Shown here: positions 25,412-34,402 of the stretch, one piece after another
Layout: each line of letters opens with the position of its first letter
How positions within the stretch are numbered: position 1 is the first letter of the stretch
Source: UBA1433 sp964581565
Lineage (GTDB): Bacteria; Bacillota; Clostridia; Eubacteriales; UBA1433
Assembly (NCBI GenBank): GCA_964581565.1
Contig: CAZOOZ010000007.1
Span: 46,431 to 110,430, forward strand
DNA length: 64,000 nt
Direction of reading: 5' to 3'
Program-made: the position numbers and the translations under genes
The notes under the pieces: model-generated
Databases searched by the model: none
What the model was told of the DNA's origin: nothing
What the model saw: the letters and a program-made list of their open reading frames with translations, nothing else

Positions 25412-25440
25412 ATTATATGATGACCTTTTAAAAAAATCAA
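25412..25440 (-). promoter_or_regulatory. Promoter of the TM1266/ABC operon
   Basis: TTGATT, 17 nt, TATAAT lies six nt after the metG stop and about 135 nt before the TM1266-type start, upstream of the terminator hairpin. Confidence 0.8.
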
Positions 25441-25445
25441 GTCTT

Positions 25446-27422
25446 TTATGTTACTTTATCTCCCGGATTCACTTCTTTTTCCGGAACAATCATTGCAAAA
25501 CTATCTTTATCGTGTCCTACGGCAGTGATCATGATCTCACTGATTTCGCCTTTAAATTTTGCCGGTTTTATATTGGCGACCACAACGATTTGTTTGCCTA
25601 CAAGGTCATCAACATCTTTAAACTCCGCAATACCGCTAACAATTTGTTTTGTGCATGAACCTAAATCAACCTGTAAAATCAAAAGCCTGTCTGCATTCGG
25701 ATGTTTTTGGGCTTTAATTATTTTTGCTACCCGTAAATCAACTTTAGCAAAATCGTCAATCGTGATTTGCTCTTTAAATTCTGAATCCTGAGATTTTGCG
25801 TCCTTAATATTTTCTTCTTTTACAGCACTTTTATTCTTTTTATTTTCTTTCTCAATCTTTTTTTCTTTTTTCAATGCCTCTTCTTCCGTTATAACTCTCG
25901 GAAACAGCGGACTGGAAAGCGCCACTTTATTTTCCGGTGGATAAAAGCCGAAACGCTGGATACTGTTCCACGATAACAGGCTTTCATCGATATTAAGCAT
26001 TAATCTGATCTTTACGGATGTCTCCGGCATTGCCGGACTAATTAAAACGGCTATAAATCTTAGACTTTCGAGTAAATTGTATAACACGGTAGCGAGTCTT
26101 GCCTTTTGTTCTTCATCTTTTGCAAGTATCCATGGCATCGTTTCATCTATATATTTATTAGCTCTTGCGATGAATTTCCATATCTGTATTAATGCATTCG
26201 ATAATTCATATTTATCCATTAATTCTTTTACAACACGAGGAAGATCGAGCGCCATTTGGATAATATCCATATCAATATCTTCTACTTCTTTAATATCCGG
26301 TATTGCTCCGTCAAAGTATTTGTCAACCATTGAAATGGTTCTGCTGAGCAAATTGCCTAAATCATTTGCCAAATCAGCATTATTGCGGTTGATTAAATTA
26401 TCTTCATTGTAAATGCCATCACTTCCGAACGGCATTTCACGAAGCACATAATAACGTAATGCATCCGTGCCGTATTTAGCGGCAAGTTCTATCGGGTCGA
26501 TTACGTTGCCTTTGGATTTTGACATTTTACTGCCTTTAAGCAATATCCAGCCATGTCCGTAAACTTGCTTCGGAAGCGGCAAATCAAGTGCCATAAGAAT
26601 AATTGGCCAGTAAATTGTATGAAATCGCAAAATATCTTTTCCTATCAAGTGCAAGTCTGCCGGCCAATATTTATCCATTAAGTTGGGTTCATCATTTAAA
26701 TAACCAAGCGCCGTAATATAATTACTCAAAGCATCAACCCAGACATAGACTACATGCTTCTCATCAAAATCGACTTTAATACCCCAATCAAAACTTGTTC
26801 TTGAAACACATAAATCTTCAAGCCCTGGCAGTAAAAAATTGTTGAGCATTTCATTTTTTGCCGATTCGGGGCATATAAAATCAGGATGCTCCTTGATATG
26901 ATCGATTAATCTTTGCGCATATTTGCTCATCTTAAAAAAATATGCTTCTTCTTTGGCAGGCTTTAATTCTTTCCCGCAATCGGGACATTTGCCGTCTTTT
27001 GCTTGCGTGCTTGTCCAATAGGCTTCACAAGGTGTGCAATACAATCCCTCATAATAAGATTTGTAAATATCACCTTTATCATAAAGCTTTTTAAAAATTC
27101 TTTGAATCGATTGTTCATGGTAAGCATCGGTCGTTCTGATGAATTTATCATAATTAATATTCATTATTTTCCACAAATGCACAATATCTCTAACAATTTC
27201 ATCTACATATTCTTTTGGCTCTTTGCCTGCCTTTTTTGCAGCTTCTTGTATTTTTTGCCCATGCTCATCTGTTCCGGTTAAAAAAAACACATCGTATCCG
27301 GTCAATTTCTTGAATCTCGCGATTGTATCTGCGGCTACTGTAGAATATGTGTGCCCGATATGCAGTTTTGCACTCGGGTAATAAATCGGCGTGCTGATAT
27401 AAAAACTTTCTTTACTACTCAT
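25446..27422 (-). CDS. metG: Methionyl-tRNA synthetase
   Basis: Charges methionine tRNAs; class I synthetase of 658 residues. The start is placed at MSSKESFYISTPIYYPSA behind AAAGGAGA. HIGH appears as HIGHTYS, a zinc knuckle as CTPC and CPDC near residue 125-145, and KMSKS as GSKMSKSKGN. The anticodon-binding helical domain follows, then a Lys/Glu-rich linker and a C-terminal tRNA-binding OB domain (about 550-658: VDLRVAKIIKAQKHPNADRLL). Expression is controlled by the T-box leader upstream. Confidence 0.97.
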   Translation of the reverse strand: MSSKESFYISTPIYYPSAKLHIGHTYSTVAADTIARFKKLTGYDVFFLTGTDEHGQKIQEAAKKAGKEPKEYVDEIVRDIVHLWKIMNINYDKFIRTTDAYHEQSIQRIFKKLYDKGDIYKSYYEGLYCTPCEAYWTSTQAKDGKCPDCGKELKPAKEEAYFFKMSKYAQRLIDHIKEHPDFICPESAKNEMLNNFLLPGLEDLCVSRTSFDWGIKVDFDEKHVVYVWVDALSNYITALGYLNDEPNLMDKYWPADLHLIGKDILRFHTIYWPIILMALDLPLPKQVYGHGWILLKGSKMSKSKGNVIDPIELAAKYGTDALRYYVLREMPFGSDGIYNEDNLINRNNADLANDLGNLLSRTISMVDKYFDGAIPDIKEVEDIDMDIIQMALDLPRVVKELMDKYELSNALIQIWKFIARANKYIDETMPWILAKDEEQKARLATVLYNLLESLRFIAVLISPAMPETSVKIRLMLNIDESLLSWNSIQRFGFYPPENKVALSSPLFPRVITEEEALKKEKKIEKENKKNKSAVKEENIKDAKSQDSEFKEQITIDDFAKVDLRVAKIIKAQKHPNADRLLILQVDLGSCTKQIVSGIAEFKDVDDLVGKQIVVVANIKPAKFKGEISEIMITAVGHDKDSFAMIVPEKEVNPGDKVT

Positions 27423-27454
27423 ATATTCTCCTTTATCATTTTTTATTTTAACGC

Positions 27455-27685
27455 AATAAAAAAACCGTCCCAATGGGACGGATTATCCGCGGTACCACCC
27501 AAATTAGCTTTGTCTGCTCACTCGTATATTTAACGTAAATCACGGCTATCGGTTTGCCTCAGCTTACCAATGCAGCTTTAAAGTCCATCTTCAATAAATT
27601 CGCAATACCTCTTCACAGCTTATGAGGCTCTCTTAAATTACTCCCTTATTTACTCAACTTTTCATAGCTTTTAAAGTATTTTATT
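27455..27685 (-). promoter_or_regulatory. T-box leader (methionine-specific) of metG
   Basis: The T-box core GGTGGTACCGCGG is at 27485-27497, followed by the terminator CCGTCCCATTGGGACGG and T-run at 27455-27479. Stem I is visible with GAGAGCC and GTGAAGAGG elements. The specifier loop reads GAAGATGGAC, so the specifier codon is ATG (27586-27588), which fits metG. Uncharged tRNA-Met would stabilise the antiterminator and allow readthrough. Confidence 0.95.
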
Positions 27686-27691
27686 GATAGT

Positions 27692-27719
27692 ATTATATAA
27701 AATTATAAATAAAATGCAA
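27692..27719 (-). promoter_or_regulatory. Promoter of the T-box/metG unit
   Basis: TTGCAT, 16 nt, TATAAT just upstream of the T-box leader. Confidence 0.75.
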
Positions 27720-27736
27720 CGTCTTTTTGAAATATT

Positions 27737-28420
27737 CTATTTAATTTCGAATTTTATATTATCAATAAAAATCCATGTAGGCCCTATATAATACGAATCT
27801 ACTCCAATAAGCAGATATAAATTGCCCTTGCTGTCTGTCTGCGCGGTGAATTTTGTATCAAATGTTTTGTATTCAAACGAAGTCGAACTCTTATAATTAT
27901 TTTTTTGAATATTCCCGAGCGCTTTGATAAATTCCTCATCAGTCATATAGTGACCTATTTTAAAATTCGGCGCAAGAATGCCATCTGTATTTGCGGTGCT
28001 CGGTTCTATAGAAAGTACCCCCGCTTTTATGATAACGCTTTGAGCGGGAATTTTATCAGTAATATTGCTACTTGCTTTTGGCATCATTGTGGCCACGTCA
28101 AAGGTAATCTCCGCTTCATAGGTTTTGGATGCATCCAACTTTAAGGTATCTCCTACGTTTATATAAAAATAGACAAACATGTTATCGCCCATATTATAGG
28201 CGGATATCATCAGTCCGTTTGAATTTAAATTTGGTATTTCCGCCTGTTTGACCACAACGCTATAACCTTTTGCTTCATAGTCTTGCGTGACATTGGCTAC
28301 TCCGTATTCAAACTTTAATGTTGAATCTTCGAAATCATACATTAAAGCAGAACGGTTACATCCAGTTAATACAAAACATAATATGATAATACATGCAAGC
28401 GTACTGATTTTCTTATACAT
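27737..28420 (-). CDS. Hypothetical lipoprotein
   Basis: A 227-residue exported lipoprotein with signal ending VLTGC (Cys21). The rest is beta-rich, with segments such as GDTLKLDASKTYEAEITFDVATMMPKAS and LLIGVDSYYIGPTWIFIDNIKFEIK that look like a carbohydrate-binding-module-type jelly roll. I do not recognise a named family. It has its own divergent TetR neighbour and precedes the T-box leader of metG by 18 nt; no functional link is evident. Confidence 0.75.
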   Translation of the reverse strand: MYKKISTLACIIILCFVLTGCNRSALMYDFEDSTLKFEYGVANVTQDYEAKGYSVVVKQAEIPNLNSNGLMISAYNMGDNMFVYFYINVGDTLKLDASKTYEAEITFDVATMMPKASSNITDKIPAQSVIIKAGVLSIEPSTANTDGILAPNFKIGHYMTDEEFIKALGNIQKNNYKSSTSFEYKTFDTKFTAQTDSKGNLYLLIGVDSYYIGPTWIFIDNIKFEIK

Positions 28421-28560
28421 AATCCATTCTCCCTTTATTATGTTTTAACAAGCCATAAGCAAAAAAAATGTTGCTTACTGAAACTATGCTTTGTAATTAT
28501 TACTATTTTTTATTTGAAATAATGCATGATAGAGGAAGATATATGCGCCTATTTACGATA

Positions 28561-28589
28561 TTGACATAAATTTTTAATCATTATAAAAT
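28561..28589 (+). promoter_or_regulatory. Promoter of the TetR-type gene
   Basis: TTGACA, 17 nt, TAAAAT, 17 nt before the start codon. No clear palindromic operator is visible around it. Confidence 0.85.
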
Positions 28590-28606
28590 ACACGGGGTGA
28601 AATAAA

Positions 28607-29179
28607 TTGCAAATTCAAAAAAACGAAGTACGTAACAGAATTTTATATGCTGCAAAAAAAGAGTTCTTAACTAAAGGCTATAAGGACTCCTCCATGCGGC
28701 AGATTGCTCTTACCGCCAAAACAACTCCGGGGAATATATACTCTTATTTTTCTTCTAAAGATGAGCTTTTCACAAAAGTGATCTCCCCTGTTTTAGCTAG
28801 AATACAGATACTTCTCAATATGCAGTTTTATCAAAAAAACTCCGTTTCAAAATCTGATGTGACATATATTACAAATGAAATTTCAGATTTGTTTTTATCT
28901 TATAAGGATGAATTCCTGATTTTGCTTACGGCAAGTGCCGGCAGTGCATTTGAGAATATAAAAAATGAATTGATACAAGTAGTCGCCAAGCGTTTTGAAA
29001 CCGAGCTTCCTGCTTATGTCAAAACCGGGACAAATGATACCTTGTTATGTGAAACATTAGCTGTATCTTTGATTGAAGGACTTATGAACATATTTAATAA
29101 ATGCCACAACGATGAAGACGGCCTCTCAGACGTTTTAAGTCGGTTTTTATCTATATTTTTTCATATAAATAAAAAATAA
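28607..29179 (+). CDS. TetR/AcrR family transcriptional regulator
   Basis: A 190-residue repressor-type protein. The N-terminal helix-turn-helix is clear: RNRILYAAKKEFLTKGYKDSSMRQIALTAKTTPGNIYSYFSSKDELF (within residues 9-57). The C-terminal ligand domain is not recognisable further. The start is TTG, seven nt after GGGGTGA. It lies divergent from the lipoprotein gene and convergent with clpB. Its target and ligand are unknown. Confidence 0.9.
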   Translation: MQIQKNEVRNRILYAAKKEFLTKGYKDSSMRQIALTAKTTPGNIYSYFSSKDELFTKVISPVLARIQILLNMQFYQKNSVSKSDVTYITNEISDLFLSYKDEFLILLTASAGSAFENIKNELIQVVAKRFETELPAYVKTGTNDTLLCETLAVSLIEGLMNIFNKCHNDEDGLSDVLSRFLSIFFHINKK

Positions 29180-29186
29180 AAAAGAG

Positions 29187-29209
29187 CATAGAAATCTATG
29201 CCCTCTTAA
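29187..29209. terminator. Bidirectional terminator between tetR-type gene and clpB
   Basis: A stem with CATAGA/TCTATG core and flanking AGAG(GG)/(G)CTCT lies between two convergent genes. T-runs occur on the minus strand (TTTTTTATTTTT) and weaker ones on the plus strand. Confidence 0.75.
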
Positions 29210-29212
29210 AAT

Positions 29213-31810
29213 TTAAATTTCCCCTGTTAATTCTCTTCCGTCATAATCTACTGTAATAATACTGTTAGGCAACAGATTATGTTTTAAAATCATTTTCCCG
29301 ACCAAAGTTTCGACATTGCTTTGCAAATATCGTTTAAGCGGTCTTGCCCCGTAGATCGGGTCATATCCGTTATCTATAATATATTCTTTTGCTTTATCGG
29401 TAAGCTTTATTGTCAGCTGTTGTTCTTTTAATCTGTCATTTAATCGCTTAATTAACAGTTCCAAAATTTGCGTAACTTCATCTTTTGTAAGTGGTTTATA
29501 GAAGATAACTTCATCCAGTCTGTTTAGAAACTCCGGTCTGAAGCTTTGCTTCAAAAGTTGTTCCACTTGTTCTTTTGCTTTGGGCGTTATTTCACCTTTT
29601 TCGTCGATACCATCGAGTAGATAGACAGAGCCGATATTGGATGTCAAAATAATAATCGTATTTTTAAAATCGACTGTTCTGCCTTTCGAATCTGTTACTC
29701 TGCCGTCATCGAGTACTTGGAGCAATACGTTAAAGACATCCGGATGTGCTTTTTCCACTTCATCAAAAAGCACAACCGAGTACGGTTTTCTTCGTACAGC
29801 TTCTGTGAGTTGCCCGCCTTCATCATAACCGATATATCCCGGAGGCGCCCCAACAAGACGCGAGACGGAATGCTTTTCCATATATTCACTCATATCAATT
29901 CGAATGATATTTTGCTCATCATCGAACAAATCTTCAGCAAGTGCTTTTGCCAGTTCGGTTTTGCCTACTCCTGTTGGTCCCAAGAATAAGAACGAGCCGA
30001 TCGGCCTATTTGGATCACTGATGCCTGCACGTGAGCGGATAATGGCCTGCGTTACTTTTTGCACGGCATCATCCTGACCTATCACTCTCTTGTGAAGTCT
30101 CTTGTCAAGTTCCAGTATTTTTTGTCTTTCACTTTCCATAAGTTTTGTCACAGGTATCCCTGTCCATCTGGCTACAATTCGCGCAATTTCTTCATCTGTT
30201 ACTTTATCTCTAAGTAATGTGTTCTCAGAAGTTTTAACGGTTTTATTCTCGGCTTCGGCTATTTTCTGCTGCAACTGCGGAATTTTCCCGTATTTCAGTT
30301 CCGCAATCTTATCAAGTTCATAGCTTTGCTCATAGCGCTCGATCTGCGCATTGGCTTCTTTTAACTCTTCCTTCAATTTCTGTACATAATTGATGCTGTC
30401 TTTTTCATTTTCCCATTGCGCTTTCATTACGTTAAATTTTTCTCTCATTTCTGCAATTTCTTTTTGCAGTTCACGCAGTCTTTTTTTTGACAGATCATCT
30501 TTTTCTTTTTTCAAAACCGTTTCTTCTATCTCTGCCTGCATAATCTTTCTTGCAATTTGATCTAATTCAAACGGCATAGAATCTATTTCTGTCCTTATCA
30601 TGGCGCATGCTTCATCAACTAAATCAATCGCTTTATCCGGAAGGAATCTGTCGGATATATATCGATGTGAAAGCACCGCCGCCGAAATCAGCGCACTGTC
30701 GGTGATGTGCACCCCATGAAAGACCTCGTATCTGTCTTTGAGTCCCCTCAAAATTGAAATCGTATCTTCCACAGTCGGTTCATTGGCATAAACCGGTTGA
30801 AAGCGTCGCTCAAGCGCTGAATCTTTTTCAATATATTTTCGGTATTCATTAATTGTAGTTGCACCGATACAATGCAACTCTCCTCTTGCAAGCATCGGTT
30901 TTAACAGGTTGCCGGCATCCATTGCCCCTTCTGTTTTGCCTGCGCCTACAATTGTATGGAGTTCATCGATGAATAAAATAATTTGCCCGTCGCTTTCCTT
31001 AATTTCGTTTAAGACCGCTTTCAACCGTTCCTCAAATTCGCCTCGGAATTTTGCACCGGCAATCAGAGCGCCCATGTCCAGTGCAAAGATCGTTTTATCT
31101 TTTAATCCGTCCGGGACATCTCCGCGCACAATCCTGATCGCAAGCCCTTCCACAATGGCCGTTTTCCCAACTCCGGGTTCTCCTATTAGTACAGGATTAT
31201 TTTTTGTTTTTCTCGATAAGATTCGAATGACATTTCGTATTTCGTCATCTCTTCCTATTACAGGATCAAGTTTTTGTTCTCTCGCTCTCTTTACCAGGTC
31301 ATACCCGTATTTATTTAACGCGTCGTATGTGTTTTCAGGTGTATCGGATGTCACTCTCGTATAACTTCGCACTTTTTGTAGTGCCTGCAAAAAACCTGTG
31401 CTATTCATACCATATTTTTTAAACAAGCCTTTAATGGCATCCGATGGCTGATCGATAATAGCTATCATGATATGCTCAACGGAGATATATTCATCATTCA
31501 TTTTTTCTGCTTCTTTTTGCGCTTTTATAAATGTCTTATCTACAGCCGAAGATACATAAATTTTTCCGGCTTCTCTTCCTGGTCCGGATACTCTGGGCAT
31601 CTTTGTAATAATATCATCTATTTCTGATAACATATCGTCAGGCTCGATATTCATTTTAACAAGAAGTTGCGGGATGAGTCCGCTGTCTTGATCAAGCAAA
31701 GCATAGAGCAGGTGTTCCTGCTCGATTTGCATATTATTATTCTCTAATGCAATTTTTTGTGCATTTTCAATAGCTTCCAATGATTTTTGTGTATATTGTT
31801 TTGTATTCAT
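29213..31810 (-). CDS. clpB: ATP-dependent chaperone ClpB
   Basis: Hexameric disaggregase working with DnaK. The 865 residues have an N-domain (1-150), AAA+ 1 with Walker A GEPGVGKT (210-217) and Walker B IILFIDELH, a long coiled-coil middle domain (about 410-530) that separates it from ClpC/ClpA, and AAA+ 2 with GPTGVGKT near 610. The first ATG follows AGGAGG. I found no CIRCE or CtsR box in the 100 nt upstream. Confidence 0.97.
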   Translation of the reverse strand: MNTKQYTQKSLEAIENAQKIALENNNMQIEQEHLLYALLDQDSGLIPQLLVKMNIEPDDMLSEIDDIITKMPRVSGPGREAGKIYVSSAVDKTFIKAQKEAEKMNDEYISVEHIMIAIIDQPSDAIKGLFKKYGMNSTGFLQALQKVRSYTRVTSDTPENTYDALNKYGYDLVKRAREQKLDPVIGRDDEIRNVIRILSRKTKNNPVLIGEPGVGKTAIVEGLAIRIVRGDVPDGLKDKTIFALDMGALIAGAKFRGEFEERLKAVLNEIKESDGQIILFIDELHTIVGAGKTEGAMDAGNLLKPMLARGELHCIGATTINEYRKYIEKDSALERRFQPVYANEPTVEDTISILRGLKDRYEVFHGVHITDSALISAAVLSHRYISDRFLPDKAIDLVDEACAMIRTEIDSMPFELDQIARKIMQAEIEETVLKKEKDDLSKKRLRELQKEIAEMREKFNVMKAQWENEKDSINYVQKLKEELKEANAQIERYEQSYELDKIAELKYGKIPQLQQKIAEAENKTVKTSENTLLRDKVTDEEIARIVARWTGIPVTKLMESERQKILELDKRLHKRVIGQDDAVQKVTQAIIRSRAGISDPNRPIGSFLFLGPTGVGKTELAKALAEDLFDDEQNIIRIDMSEYMEKHSVSRLVGAPPGYIGYDEGGQLTEAVRRKPYSVVLFDEVEKAHPDVFNVLLQVLDDGRVTDSKGRTVDFKNTIIILTSNIGSVYLLDGIDEKGEITPKAKEQVEQLLKQSFRPEFLNRLDEVIFYKPLTKDEVTQILELLIKRLNDRLKEQQLTIKLTDKAKEYIIDNGYDPIYGARPLKRYLQSNVETLVGKMILKHNLLPNSIITVDYDGRELTGEI

Positions 31811-31913
31811 AATTTTTACCTCCTAATCTTAAAGGTGTATTGTTCATATGTATACATTAAATATCTTTATGTCTATTTTACTACAATAAAAATAAATTAA
31901 TATATGTCTTAGA

Positions 31914-32573
31914 TTAAACTATAATCAACCCATTTTCAAGGTACGTTAAATATCGGTATTCGATATCTCTGTCTGTTTCGTATACTCCGCTTAAGTAGCC
32001 TTTTAAAATTTCATCAAACATTTGAATGTAGGACGCAATTGCGTTACTGATATCTTCATTTGCATGCCGCAAGCTGTTTGCCGGATACATAAACGAGCGT
32101 TTAAACCGCCCCGGCTCCAGAGTATAGGAAATATCATCATTTTCATCGAATTGATGTATATAATGTTCCTCGAGCTTCATCCAATGGTTTAAAAAATGTG
32201 TTATCTCCATCAGTAAGGTGCTACTTTGAGTGCGAAACGTCACCTTAAGCTCACCCAGGCTTTCTTTTTCGGAATGCAATTCCACTAAATATCGTATCGT
32301 TGGACGATACTTGTAGGTGAGCGCACTTTTTATGCAAATAACGGAATCCGTGGACATGTCTTGTACCTGAAGTGACTGTTCGTCGTCTATTAACAAAGCC
32401 GCGATATTATCAAAAATATCTTTCATTCTCTTTTGCGGGGTTATTAATGATACATAATCAGCCAAAATTTGATTAACTAAATTAGAACGATTTGTATGAT
32501 TAGTCGATGCTATTTTATCTATTGCCGCTACAACTTCGTCCATTAGCATCAAGCTATACATATTTTTACTCAT
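31914..32573 (-). CDS. Ribbon-helix-helix protein with unknown C-terminal domain
   Basis: A 219-residue protein. The N-terminus (MYSLMLMDEVVAAIDKIASTNHTNRSNLVNQILADYV) has the strand-helix-helix pattern of CopG/MetJ-type DNA-binding domains. The C-terminal 170 residues carry no motif I know. ATG is chosen six nt after AGGTGA; an in-frame GTG overlaps that site. It lies upstream of clpB in the same direction, so a link to stress control is possible but not shown. Confidence 0.7.
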   Translation of the reverse strand: MSKNMYSLMLMDEVVAAIDKIASTNHTNRSNLVNQILADYVSLITPQKRMKDIFDNIAALLIDDEQSLQVQDMSTDSVICIKSALTYKYRPTIRYLVELHSEKESLGELKVTFRTQSSTLLMEITHFLNHWMKLEEHYIHQFDENDDISYTLEPGRFKRSFMYPANSLRHANEDISNAIASYIQMFDEILKGYLSGVYETDRDIEYRYLTYLENGLIIV

Positions 32574-32666
32574 AAATATCACCTCATTCTTATTTTAAAC
32601 TATATTTCAAAATTTGTAAATATATTTATATAAATATTTGAACAAGTTTTAAAATATTTGTATTAA

Positions 32667-32692
32667 AAAAACGCTGATATATCAGCGTTTTT
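32667..32692 (-). terminator. Terminator after the zinc-ribbon gene
   Basis: A perfect 26-base palindrome with core ACGCTGATATATCAGCGT and T-run, 32 nt after the zinc-ribbon stop. Confidence 0.9.
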
Positions 32693-32724
32693 CTTCACAA
32701 CATCAATAATAACTAAATAACTAA

Positions 32725-32880
32725 TTATCTTGCATTTCTCTGCTGCTTTTTGTTTCGTCTGCAAGCCGGACATCTGACAGGATCGTTTTCAAAGCCTTTT
32801 TCTTTATAAAAAGCTTGCTCGCCTTCTGTGAAGACAAATTCTGATCCACAATCTTTGCAAATAATTGTTTTGTCAGCCAT
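32725..32880 (-). CDS. Small zinc-ribbon protein, 51 residues
   Basis: The frame runs MADKTIICKDCGSEFVF ... VRCPACRRNKKQQRNAR, with Cys8, Cys11, Cys37 and Cys40 as two CxxC pairs and a conserved-looking FTEGEQAFYKEKGF centre. This pattern matches the probable zinc-ribbon family (zf_Tbcl type) common in Clostridia. An excellent ribosome binding site (AAAGGAGGAG) precedes the ATG, and it has its own terminator. Function is unknown. Confidence 0.85.
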   Translation of the reverse strand: MADKTIICKDCGSEFVFTEGEQAFYKEKGFENDPVRCPACRRNKKQQRNAR

Positions 32881-33111
32881 TGTTTCTCCTCCTTTATTTA
32901 TTCATCTGCACTCTGTACTCTTTTCTTTTTTTATTTAACAAACAAATAAATAAAGGATAACAGATTCAGAACATTCACACAGCATATAAATACTGTTAAT
33001 GAATTTTAACATAAATTAAGAAATAATACAATATATTTAATAAATTATTCTCTGTTTTCTCTACGGAAAAGTACTGCTTACACGTTTAAAAAAGCATTGT
33101 TTTTACCATCA

Positions 33112-34275
33112 TTACGTTTGATCATCCTGCATATCTTTTTGATTTATGATATCGGCATTTACTGGATTATCTATGTTATTCTGATAAAGATTTTCCATAT
33201 CTTCATTTTTCATATGCATTATTTCATCTGTACTATTTTGTACATTTACATCGTGCTTCATACTATCCGGAAAATATTTCTCTTTTATGTCTATGCCATT
33301 TGTATTAAATGTGCTTCGTATGCTTTCTCCTTTTAACTTATCAAAATTAATAAATATGAACGCCGCAAAAATATACAGCATATAGCTTGCAAAGCCACTT
33401 ACAAGATCAACTAAAATAATAACAACAAACGAAAGCAGAGGAATATAAACATTAGAGATATTTTCAGAGATCATAGAGAGCAAAAATACGAGTATTCCGT
33501 AAAAGATACCTATCAACAATAAGTTGCCAAAAATTTTACCCCTTTTACTTTTTGTCAGCATTCTTGAATACCTAAGAGATGAAATTGCAGAGAATTTATA
33601 TTTTACTCTTGCCAACTGACCCATTGAATACATAATGGATATGTATATTGATATGATAATCATGATTAAAGATAAAACAATAAATATCACAGTAAATATA
33701 GCCATGTTTCCTGATTGCACCCAAGTGCTGATATCAAGGGCATATATCGTATATATCGAAAACCCTGCAGATGCAAAAATAATTGATAGCAGAATACCAA
33801 ATACAATAAAGATGCCTATACCAATAAGCATCAGTAAAACGGCTGTGCCCAACGAAGGGAAAGCTCTTCTAAACGCAAAAGAGAGCATGCTGCCGAAATC
33901 TCTTTTCTCCTTGCATGCAACCGAGTCAGCGATTAGATAAATCATTGCATTTTGTGCGCAGGCAAAAAACATAATCACAATAATCCATATCAATCCTATC
34001 CCTATCATAGCCGGAATGGCAGGCGCTATTTGAGACAATATTGCCGAACTGTCGATATACTGCAAGGCATATACATTTGTTAAATACGAATAGGGCAGAT
34101 AGTACGCGATAATAATAGCTCCTATAAAAATAATGCCTAATGTAGCAAGTATCATAAATAAAGTAAACAGCAACATAGAGCCAAACATTTGCCAGAAACG
34201 TTCCTTCACCGCACGGAACATCAATGCACAGTATTCTTTAAAATATAAAATTCTCTCGTTCAAATCTTTTTCCAT
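33112..34275 (-). CDS. Hypothetical multi-pass membrane protein
   Basis: A 387-residue protein with a short cytoplasmic start (MEKDLNERILYFKEYCALMF), six hydrophobic segments at about 30-58, 86-115, 142-175, 190-220, 247-268 and 278-312, and a polar, Asp/Asn-rich tail of about 70 residues. It resembles the broad DUF975/YciC-like class of membrane proteins, but I cannot assign a family. It stands alone between the zinc-ribbon gene and the phosphate operon. Confidence 0.8.
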   Translation of the reverse strand: MEKDLNERILYFKEYCALMFRAVKERFWQMFGSMLLFTLFMILATLGIIFIGAIIIAYYLPYSYLTNVYALQYIDSSAILSQIAPAIPAMIGIGLIWIIVIMFFACAQNAMIYLIADSVACKEKRDFGSMLSFAFRRAFPSLGTAVLLMLIGIGIFIVFGILLSIIFASAGFSIYTIYALDISTWVQSGNMAIFTVIFIVLSLIMIIISIYISIMYSMGQLARVKYKFSAISSLRYSRMLTKSKRGKIFGNLLLIGIFYGILVFLLSMISENISNVYIPLLSFVVIILVDLVSGFASYMLYIFAAFIFINFDKLKGESIRSTFNTNGIDIKEKYFPDSMKHDVNVQNSTDEIMHMKNEDMENLYQNNIDNPVNADIINQKDMQDDQT

Positions 34276-34369
34276 ATATTCTCCAGTTCTTTATTATAAA
34301 TGGTAGTAATCATATCATATATTTCTGCATGAATCAACCTTATGACAATCAAGACAAATTGACAATAAA

Positions 34370-34397
34370 AAAGTCACTCTGACAGCGAAGTGACTTT
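34370..34397 (-). terminator. Terminator of the pst-pho operon
   Basis: AAAGTCACT/AGTGACTTT, a 9-bp stem with a 10-nt loop, overlaps no coding sequence and lies just past the phoR stop with a T-run on the minus strand. Confidence 0.85.
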
Positions 34398-34402
34398 AAC
34401 GC

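Noticed and set aside
31811..31913. CIRCE or CtsR operator upstream of clpB
   Set aside because: Neither TTAGCACTC-N9-GAGTGCTAA nor the GGTCAAA direct repeat is found.
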